From Lysobacteraceae bacterium NML93-0793 (GTDB lineage Bacteria > Pseudomonadota > Gammaproteobacteria > Xanthomonadales > Xanthomonadaceae): a stretch of 64,000 bases of DNA. Positions 58,292-64,000 of the stretch are shown piece after piece (the stretch's first letter is position 1; every line of letters begins with the position of its first letter). Under the pieces are notes generated by a model. It saw nothing but the letters and a program-made list of their open reading frames with translations. It was not told the DNA's origin and ran no database searches. The stretch spans positions 248,001 through 312,000 of the forward strand of contig NTJG01000002.1 in NCBI GenBank assembly GCA_002324875.1, written 5' to 3'. A program made the translations under genes and the position numbers.

Positions 58292-59820
58292 CGTGCCGCC
58301 GCGCGTTCGCCGGTGACGATCAGGTCGCCCTCGGAGAGGTTGCCGGACACCTCGGTCATGCTGCCGTCGCTTGCTCCGAGGCGGACCTGCACCGCTTCGC
58401 GGCGTCCGTCGACGAGGCGGTAGACGGTGACCCGTGTCGCGCCGACCGTGCCGGCGAGCGTGCGCGTCCACGTGGCCCGCTGCTCGGCATCGAGCGTCGC
58501 GACGAAGCCGGCGAAGGTCTGCTGGAACCGGTCCAGCATGCGCTGGCGGATCTGTGCCTGCACGGCGGGATCGCTGCGTCCGCCACCGCCCGCCCCGCCC
58601 ATGCCCGGCGGCGGGCCTCCCGCGCCGGGCGGACGTGCGCCGCCGCCCTGTCCGCCGCTGCGGCCGGCCTGCTGGCGCTCACGCATGGTCGCCAGTGCCG
58701 CATCGAACGCCGCCTGCTGATTGGCGTCGAGGTCCATCGCTTCCGCCGCTGCGCTCAGATCGTCGATCAGCCCGCCGCCTCGCGGTGCGCGTTCGCCCTC
58801 AGCGCCGGTCGGCGCCGCCGCGGCGATCTGGTCCGCATCCGCCGGGCGGTAACGCAGCGCGGCATTGGCGATCCGCAGCACGTCCGCGCGGTTGCTGACC
58901 TCGATCTCGGCGTTGACCGTGAGCCCCGGCAGCAGGGTGCCGTCGGCGTTGTCGACGGACACGACCACCGGATAGGTGACGACGTTGTTGGTGGTCGTTG
59001 CCGCCAGACGCACCTGCTCCACCGTGCCCTGGAAGCGGCGGTCGTTGAACGCATCGGCGGTGAAGCTCACCGACTGGCCTTCGCGGACCTGGCCGATGTC
59101 GGCTTCGTCGACCGCCAGCTCGATGCGCATCTTGCTCAGGTCTTCGGCGATCGTGAACAGTTCCGGCGCCTGCAGGCTGGCGGCCACCGTCTGGCCCGGC
59201 TCGATCGAGCGGGTGAGGATGGTGCCGTCGACCGGCGAGCGGATCACGGTGCGCTCGAGATTGATCCGCGACGTCTGGGTCGACGCCGTCTGCTGGGTGA
59301 TCTGCGCCTGGGCCGAGGCCGCCTGGGCACGCGCCTGGTCGAGCGTCGCGCGCGCCAGATCGACATCGCTACGGGCGATGAGCTGCTGCTCGACGAGATC
59401 GGACTTGCGCGCGTAATCGAGTTCCGCGTTGCGCAGGCTCGCCTGGGCCTGGGCCAGCGACGCGCGGGCGCTGCTGACCTGGGCCGCGCCCTGCTCGATC
59501 TGCGCCTGGTAAGTGGCCGGATCGATTCGCGCCAGCACCTGTCCCTGCGCGACGGTATCGTTGAAATCCACCAGCACCTCGGTGATCAGGCCCGAGATCT
59601 GGCTGCCCACCGTCACCGTCGACGTGGCACTCAGCGTGCCCGTGGCCGAGATCACCACGCGGATGTCGCCCCGCTCCACCGGCGTCGTGCGCCAGGCGTC
59701 CTCGGCGCCGGACGCGCCGCGCTGGAACCAGAACCACAGGCCACCGGCGACGACCGCGGCGACGACGATGAGAGGCACGAAGCGCGGCAGGCCGCGGCGA
59801 GGCTTGGGACGGTTCGACAT
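58288..59820 (-). CDS. MacA-like periplasmic adaptor protein
   Basis: The 510-residue membrane fusion protein has an N-terminal anchor (about 12-30), a lipoyl/barrel-sandwich region (VGSQISGLITEVLVDFNDTV, RSPVDGTILTRSIEPGQTV), an alpha-hairpin (about 100-190), a beta-barrel, and a C-terminal domain ending VSGNLSEGDLIVTGERA. A helical and Gly/Pro-rich insert (about 340-445) interrupts it. It links the inner membrane ABC pair to an outer membrane TolC-type channel, which is not encoded here. The substrate may be a lipopeptide, peptide or macrolide. Confidence 0.93.
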   Translation of the reverse strand: MSNRPKPRRGLPRFVPLIVVAAVVAGGLWFWFQRGASGAEDAWRTTPVERGDIRVVISATGTLSATSTVTVGSQISGLITEVLVDFNDTVAQGQVLARIDPATYQAQIEQGAAQVSSARASLAQAQASLRNAELDYARKSDLVEQQLIARSDVDLARATLDQARAQAASAQAQITQQTASTQTSRINLERTVIRSPVDGTILTRSIEPGQTVAASLQAPELFTIAEDLSKMRIELAVDEADIGQVREGQSVSFTADAFNDRRFQGTVEQVRLAATTTNNVVTYPVVVSVDNADGTLLPGLTVNAEIEVSNRADVLRIANAALRYRPADADQIAAAAPTGAEGERAPRGGGLIDDLSAAAEAMDLDANQQAAFDAALATMRERQQAGRSGGQGGGARPPGAGGPPPGMGGAGGGGRSDPAVQAQIRQRMLDRFQQTFAGFVATLDAEQRATWTRTLAGTVGATRVTVYRLVDGRREAVQVRLGASDGSMTEVSGNLSEGDLIVTGERAAAR

Positions 59821-59930
59821 GAGGTCCGGTGTCTTGGGGGCAACACAGCAGGCTAACGCACGGACCGCGCGCGAGTTGACCGGACGCGACGTTTTTTACC
59901 GGAGCGGGTCGTCCGCGCGGGAGACGCCGT

Positions 59931-61244
59931 TCAGAGCAGACGTTCGGCCAGCACGATCGTGACCGTGGTGCCCTCGTCAGGCGTGCTCTCGAGCGCGACC
60001 GGCCAGCCGAAGCGCGTGCCGAGGCGGCGCACGATCGACAGGCCGATCCCCTTGCCTGCCTGGCTGAAGGGATCGGCGCGGAAGAACGGGTCGTAGACGC
60101 GTTGCAGCACCTCGGGCGACATGCCGATGCCGGTGTCGCGCACGATGATCCGGTCGCGATCGACCACGATGTCCACGCCGCCACGTTCGGTGAACGCCCA
60201 GGCATTGCGCAGCAGATGGCCGAGCATCACCCCGAGCACGCGCGGCGGGGCCTCCAGCTTCGGACGCGCCTGGACGTCGATCCGCAGCGCGAGCTGCTTG
60301 CTCTCGAACAGCGGGCGCACCTTGTCGACTTCCTCCTCGACGATCTTGAGCACGTCGAAGATCTCGCTCTGCGGCATGACGCCGCGCTCGCGGGCGAGCA
60401 CCAGCAGCGCATCGATCACCGCCTCCATGTCCTGGCTGGCGCGGCGGATGCGCAGCAGCGGGCGTTGCTGGTGCGGCGGCGTCGACGGGTCGGAGGCGAT
60501 CATGTCGCTGGCGACGCGGATCACCGTCAGCGGCGTGCGCAGCTCGTGACTCGCATCGCGGGTGAACTCGCGCTCGCGGCGCACGAATGCCCCGATGCGC
60601 TCGCCCAGCCCGTGCAGGGCCGTCGACAACGCCTGGGCCTCGCGGCCGACACCCTCGCGCGGCTCGAGCGGTGCCGGAATGCCCTCGCCGTCACCGGACG
60701 GATCCCAGCGCCCCACCTCGTCGGCCAGCTGGTGGATCGGCAGCACCATGCGCTTCGACGTGCGGTAGGTGAGCCAGGACACGACGAAGATGGTGGCCAG
60801 CGTCAGCAGCGCCAGGCCGCCCGCGGCCAGCGCCAGCAGACGGTCGAACATCGACATCGACGTCGCCAGGTACAGCGTGCCGGCCTCGCGCCGGTCGACC
60901 AGCAACACGCCTTCGGTATCGCGCCGGTCGGAGAACCCCTCCGGCGCATTCTTGAACCAGACCAGATTGGCGATCGCCCGCTCACCGACCAGGATGCTGT
61001 CGTAGGGTCCGCCGTCGGCGGGCACGAAATAGCCTTGGATGTTGACGCCGTAGGGCGGCGGGTACGCCGCGTCCGTGCCGCGCGCGCGCCAGTAGGCTTC
61101 GGCTTCGGCCCGCAGCCACTGGCGCGCGACGACCTCGCGGCCGACCAGCGCCGCGGCCATCACGCACACGATCAGCGTGATGCCGGCGACGACCGCCTGC
61201 AGCGTGAACGCATCGCGGATGCGATTGGGAAGGCCCTGCGGCAT
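59931..61244 (-). CDS. Sensor histidine kinase
   Basis: The 437-residue kinase has two spans (about 15-38 and 138-160) around a 100-residue periplasmic domain (YPPPYGVNIQGYFVPADGGP), a HAMP-like linker, the H-box REREFTRDASHELRTPLTV with His233, an N-box (LRNAWAFTERGG), G1 VRDTGIGMS and G2 GKGIGLSIVRRLG. It is cotranscribed with the response regulator 23 bases upstream. The signal is unknown; the kinase lies next to a MacAB-like exporter, but on a separate transcript. Confidence 0.94.
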   Translation of the reverse strand: MPQGLPNRIRDAFTLQAVVAGITLIVCVMAAALVGREVVARQWLRAEAEAYWRARGTDAAYPPPYGVNIQGYFVPADGGPYDSILVGERAIANLVWFKNAPEGFSDRRDTEGVLLVDRREAGTLYLATSMSMFDRLLALAAGGLALLTLATIFVVSWLTYRTSKRMVLPIHQLADEVGRWDPSGDGEGIPAPLEPREGVGREAQALSTALHGLGERIGAFVRREREFTRDASHELRTPLTVIRVASDMIASDPSTPPHQQRPLLRIRRASQDMEAVIDALLVLARERGVMPQSEIFDVLKIVEEEVDKVRPLFESKQLALRIDVQARPKLEAPPRVLGVMLGHLLRNAWAFTERGGVDIVVDRDRIIVRDTGIGMSPEVLQRVYDPFFRADPFSQAGKGIGLSIVRRLGTRFGWPVALESTPDEGTTVTIVLAERLL

Positions 61245-61267
61245 CGGACAGCCCGTGGACGCCGGCC

Positions 61268-61981
61268 TCAGGCCGGCGACTGCTCGATGTCCGCGATCCG
61301 GTATCCGGCGCTCTGGACGGTGTGCAACAGCTGCTTGTCGTAGGGCTTGTCGATGATCTTGCGCAGGTTGTAAAGATGGCTGCGCAGGGTGTCGGAGTCG
61401 GGCAGGCTGTTGCCCCAGATCTCGCGCTCGATCTCCTGGCGGTTCACCACGCGGGGCGATTCGCGCATCAGGATCGTCAGCAGCTTCATGCCGATCGGCG
61501 AGAGCTGGAGCTCGGTGCCGCCGCGCGTGGCGCGCATGCTGGCCGGATCGAGCACGAGGTCGGCGACCTTCAGCACTTCGGAGCCGACCTGGCGTCGCTC
61601 GCGGCGGATCAGCGCGCGCAGGCGGGCCTCGAGTTCCTGGATCGCGAACGGCTTGGTGAGGTAGTCGTCGGCGCCCGAACTCAGCCCGGTCAGCTTTTCG
61701 TCGAGCGTATCGCGCGCGGTGAGCATCAGAACCGGCGTCGACTTGCGTGCATCCTCGCGCAAGCGCTTGCAGACCTCGATGCCGTCGAGACGCGGGAGCA
61801 TCAGGTCGAGCACGATCACGTCATAGCTGTTCTCGGTGGCCAGACGGTACCCGTCCAGGCCGTCGGCGGCGTAGTCGACCTCGAAACCACGGCCTTCGAG
61901 ATACTCGCCCACCATCTCGGAGATGTTGCGGTTGTCCTCGACGATGAGGACGAGCCCCCCTGGTTCCTGACCTGCACGCAT
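61268..61981 (-). CDS. OmpR/PhoB-family response regulator
   Basis: The 237-residue regulator has a receiver domain (8-125) with acidic pocket VEDN, phosphoacceptor Asp59 (VIVLDLMLPRLDG), TARDT and KPF, and a C-terminal winged helix (about 145-235: LQLSPIGMKLLTILMRESPRVVNRQ in pieces, LRSHLYNLRKIIDKP). ATG 61981 has GGAG six bases upstream and is preferred to 62002. The paired TTGTGAAGAT repeats 35-75 bases upstream are likely binding sites for itself or a related factor. Confidence 0.95.
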   Translation of the reverse strand: MRAGQEPGGLVLIVEDNRNISEMVGEYLEGRGFEVDYAADGLDGYRLATENSYDVIVLDLMLPRLDGIEVCKRLREDARKSTPVLMLTARDTLDEKLTGLSSGADDYLTKPFAIQELEARLRALIRRERRQVGSEVLKVADLVLDPASMRATRGGTELQLSPIGMKLLTILMRESPRVVNRQEIEREIWGNSLPDSDTLRSHLYNLRKIIDKPYDKQLLHTVQSAGYRIADIEQSPA

Positions 61982-62015
61982 AACGGCTCCGGTGACTGAC
62001 ATAGTGGATTAATCT

Positions 62016-62056
62016 TTGTGAAGATAGGCGCCGGGCGGTGCAGGACTTGTGAAGAT
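62016..62056. promoter_or_regulatory. Direct repeats upstream of the response regulator
   Basis: TTGTGAAGAT occurs at 62016-62025 and again at 62047-62056, start to start 31 bases, about three turns of DNA. They sit between the divergent response regulator (start 61981) and the DUF486 gene (start 62120), a typical spot for autoregulatory sites of OmpR-type proteins, which bind direct repeats. The protein bound is inferred. Confidence 0.5.
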
Positions 62057-62119
62057 TCGTGTCGCGGCCGCAGTATCCGCGGGCTCCGATCCTCTTCCAT
62101 CCCGCCCGCCGGACTCCCC

Positions 62120-62464
62120 ATGCACGGCTACGAACGTTTCCTTCCTATCCTGCTGCTGGTCGGCTCGAACATCTTCATGACGTTCGCCTGGTACGGACAC
62201 CTGAAGTACCGCAGCGTGCCGATCCTGACCGTCATCGTGGTCAGCTGGGGCATCGCCTTCTTCGAATACCTGCTGATGGTGCCGGCGAACCGGATCGGCG
62301 CCGCGGTGTACTCGGCACCGCAGCTCAAGGGCATGCAGGAGGTGATCACCCTGCTGGTATTCGCGGGCTTTTCGACCTGGTATCTGGGTCAGCCGCTGAA
62401 ATGGAACCACTGGGCGGGCTTCGCGCTGATCGTGGTCGCGGCCTGGCTGATCTTCCTCGAGTAG
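62120..62464 (+). CDS. DUF486 (DMT-superfamily) membrane protein
   Basis: The 114-residue protein has four spans and the family opening LPILLLVGSNIFMTFAWYGHL. VPILTVIVVSWGIAFFEYLLMVPANRIG and QLKGMQEVITLLVFAGFS follow, with a C-terminal PLKWNHWAGFALIV. It belongs to the small DMT-like group (DUF486) without known substrate. It is divergent from the response regulator gene and may share its control region. Confidence 0.92.
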   Translation: MHGYERFLPILLLVGSNIFMTFAWYGHLKYRSVPILTVIVVSWGIAFFEYLLMVPANRIGAAVYSAPQLKGMQEVITLLVFAGFSTWYLGQPLKWNHWAGFALIVVAAWLIFLE

Positions 62465-62498
62465 CGCGCCGGGACTGGGTGACGCGCGGCCGGCTCCG

Positions 62499-62801
62499 TC
62501 AGAAGCGGATCCGGCCGGTCAGGATGTCCTTGAACATCACCCAGTCCCCGATGAAGGAATAGACCGGGTGTTTGAAGGTGGCCGGCCGGTTCTTCTCGAA
62601 GAAGAAATGCCCGACCCACGCAAAGCCGTAACCGCAGACCAGCGCGGCCAGCAGCCACCCGCCGTTGCGCTGCCACAACGCCACGCCCAGCAGCACCAGC
62701 ACGCCGCAGCTGCCGATGAAGTGCAGACGCCGCGACACCGGATGCGCGTGCTCGGCCAGATAGAACGGATAGAACTCGCGGAAGCTGGCGAAACGGCGCA
62801 T
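62499..62801 (-). CDS. DUF962/Mpo1-like small membrane protein
   Basis: The 100-residue protein has the DUF962 start FASFREFYPFYLAEHAHPVSRRLHFIG in pieces, including the conserved His residues, two spans (about 32-48, 52-68), and the conserved HFFFEKNRPATFKHP motif. Yeast Mpo1 of this family is an iron-dependent dioxygenase for 2-hydroxy fatty acids; the bacterial role is unknown. Convergent with the DUF486 gene, 34 bases apart. Confidence 0.92.
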   Translation of the reverse strand: MRRFASFREFYPFYLAEHAHPVSRRLHFIGSCGVLVLLGVALWQRNGGWLLAALVCGYGFAWVGHFFFEKNRPATFKHPVYSFIGDWVMFKDILTGRIRF

Positions 62802-62865
62802 GCGGTCTCCCGGTGCGTGGTGTGTGCGGAATTGATCGCACCGCCACCTGCACGCGTCAACCGCC

Positions 62866-63189
62866 TCAGCCGGTGCGCGGCGCGAACATGATCACCGCCA
62901 TGCCGCCGAGACACAGCGCGGCGCCCAGCAGGTCCCAGCGGCTCGGCACCAGCCCGTCGACCCGCCACAGCCACAGCAGCGCGACCGCGACGTAGACGCC
63001 GCCATAGGCGGCGTAGACGCGTCCCGATGCCGTGGGATGCAGACTCAACAGCCACACGAAGACCGCCAGCGCCGCAGCGGCCGGCAGCAGCAGCCACGCA
63101 CTGCCGTCCTTGCGCAGCCACAGCCAGGGCAGATAGCAGCCGACGATCTCGAAGAACGCCGTGGCGACGAACAGCAGCAGTGTTTTCAC
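62866..63189 (-). CDS. YnfA-family (UPF0060) membrane protein
   Basis: The 107-residue protein starts at GTG 63189, overlapping the mazG stop. It has four spans and matches the family: [45 protein letters not shown], and the end [17 protein letters not shown]. Some YnfA proteins act as small multidrug-resistance-like exporters; the substrate here is unknown. Normal family length. Confidence 0.93.
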   Translation of the reverse strand: MKTLLLFVATAFFEIVGCYLPWLWLRKDGSAWLLLPAAAALAVFVWLLSLHPTASGRVYAAYGGVYVAVALLWLWRVDGLVPSRWDLLGAALCLGGMAVIMFAPRTG

Positions 63190-64000
63190 GGAGTGCGCTC
63201 GGCCTGCTTGGCGCGATTCCAGTACCCGTCCTGGGCGTCCAGCGACTGGCCGGCGAGCGCCTGCCCGTCGGCGTCGGCTATCGCCTCCATCGCACGGAAG
63301 CGGCGTTCGAACTTGTGGTTCGCGCGGCGCAGCGCCGCGCCGACATCGACCTTGGCGTGACGCGCGAGATTCGCGGCGACGAACAGCAGGTCGCCGAGTT
63401 CTTCCTCCAGCCGGTCCTGCGCCGCGGCGTCGTCGGGATCGGCCGCGACGGCGTCGAACTCGACGCGCACTTCCTCGATCTCCTCGTGCAGCTTGTCGAT
63501 CACCGGCGCCGGGCCCGGCCAGTCGAAGCCGACACGCGCGGCGCGCGCCTGCAGCTTCACCGCGCGCTGCCACTCCGGCAGTCCGCGTGCGATGCCGGCC
63601 AGCGCCGAGGTATCGGTGTCACCGGCGGCGGCGCGTTCGTCGCGCTTGATCGCATCCCAGTTGCGCAGCACGGCCTCGGCATCGCCTGCAGCCGCATCGC
63701 CGAAGATGTGCGGGTGCCGGCGGATCATCTTGTCGCTGATCGCATCGACCACATCGCCGAAGCCGAAGGCGCCCTGCTCCTGCGCCATCTGGGCATGGAA
63801 CACCACCTGCAGCAGCAGGTCACCGAGTTCGTCGCACAGGCCGGGCAGATCACCACGGTCGATCGCATCGGCGACCTCGTAGGCTTCGTCGATCGTGTAC
63901 GCGGCGATCGACGCGAAGTCCTGTTCGAGATCCCAGGGGCAGCCGCGCTGCGGGTCGCGCAGGCGCGCCATGATGCCGAGGATGCGCTGGATGTCGCCGG
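63186..64000 (-). CDS. mazG: Nucleoside triphosphate pyrophosphohydrolase MazG (5' end outside)
   Basis: The visible 270 residues include both MazG domains: the N-terminal one with [34 protein letters not shown] and [17 protein letters not shown] (EExxE/ExxD metal site), and the C-terminal one with [13 protein letters not shown] and [17 protein letters not shown]. The frame stays open to the window edge ([16 protein letters not shown]), so the true start lies beyond 64000. It removes abnormal NTPs and affects (p)ppGpp level. Its stop overlaps the ynfA-type start. Confidence 0.95.
   Translation of the reverse strand, partial: GDIQRILGIMARLRDPQRGCPWDLEQDFASIAAYTIDEAYEVADAIDRGDLPGLCDELGDLLLQVVFHAQMAQEQGAFGFGDVVDAISDKMIRRHPHIFGDAAAGDAEAVLRNWDAIKRDERAAAGDTDTSALAGIARGLPEWQRAVKLQARAARVGFDWPGPAPVIDKLHEEIEEVRVEFDAVAADPDDAAAQDRLEEELGDLLFVAANLARHAKVDVGAALRRANHKFERRFRAMEAIADADGQALAGQSLDAQDGYWNRAKQAERTP

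Overview
The window looks like chromosomal DNA of a high-GC gammaproteobacterium of the Xanthomonadaceae/Lysobacteraceae (Lysobacter- or Luteimonas-like). Three things point there: the very GC-rich third codon positions, the order lptD-surA-pdxA-rsmA-apaG-apaH followed by folA-thyA-lgt, and the ahpC-ahpF-oxyR cluster next to several secreted serine peptidases of the kind Lysobacter exports. I see no rRNA, tRNA, CRISPR array, phage or insertion sequence. Almost everything is ordinary chromosome, with the accessory character concentrated at 0.7-6.1 kb and 53-56 kb. No species name can be given from the sequence alone.

Layout. 0-6.2 kb: a half-length asparaginase-like protein, then a secreted-protease island on the minus strand: an S8 subtilisin-like protease with two C-terminal PPC domains, a remnant and an intact copy of a stand-alone propeptide-like inhibitor, and a lysyl endopeptidase with PKD and PPC domains. 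The two proteases share a 16-bp upstream motif. 6.2-12.2 kb: sufT, a small membrane protein, and the three-subunit NAD(P) transhydrogenase, split by an oppositely oriented ECF sigma factor operon. 12.3-21.3 kb: two tandem DUF1631 proteins, a nitroreductase, a 5'-3' exonuclease, a NUDIX hydrolase, a PhnA-domain protein, proline iminopeptidase and prmC.

21.3-27.1 kb: a lipoprotein hydrolase and the peroxide-defence cluster ahpC-ahpF-oxyR-rnk with convergent msrA. 27.2-36.3 kb: an EamA transporter, a 7TM diguanylate cyclase, glnS with a coupled Cys-rich lipoprotein, a deaminase, rlmM, a coiled-coil protein and a DUF808 protein. 36.3-41 kb: two ubiquinone-type hydroxylases facing a membrane protein, cob(I)alamin adenosyltransferase and an acetylpolyamine/histone deacetylase-family protein.

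41.1-48.6 kb: outer membrane biogenesis and housekeeping genes (lptD, surA, pdxA, csaA, rsmA, apaG, apaH). 48.7-52.2 kb, minus strand: folA-thyA, lgt, a TerC protein and dgkA. 52.4-56.3 kb: an SGNH lipoprotein, an unknown secreted protein, a LysM protein with a papain-like Cys/His domain and no signal peptide, and a proteinase-K-like protease. 56.3-62 kb: a MacAB-type exporter operon and a histidine kinase/response regulator pair on the minus strand. 62-64 kb: three small membrane proteins and mazG, which runs off the window.

Most operons are compact, with start/stop overlaps of the ATGA type (pntAb-membrane protein-pntB, sigma-DUF, glnS-lipoprotein, ubi genes, lptD-surA, pdxA-csaA, thyA-folA, macA-macB). 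Convergent genes are usually separated by a strong hairpin. The observations most worth following are the stand-alone protease propeptide lipoprotein with its decayed neighbour, the motif shared by the two protease promoters, the alternative hairpins between ahpC and ahpF, and the direct repeats upstream of the response regulator.
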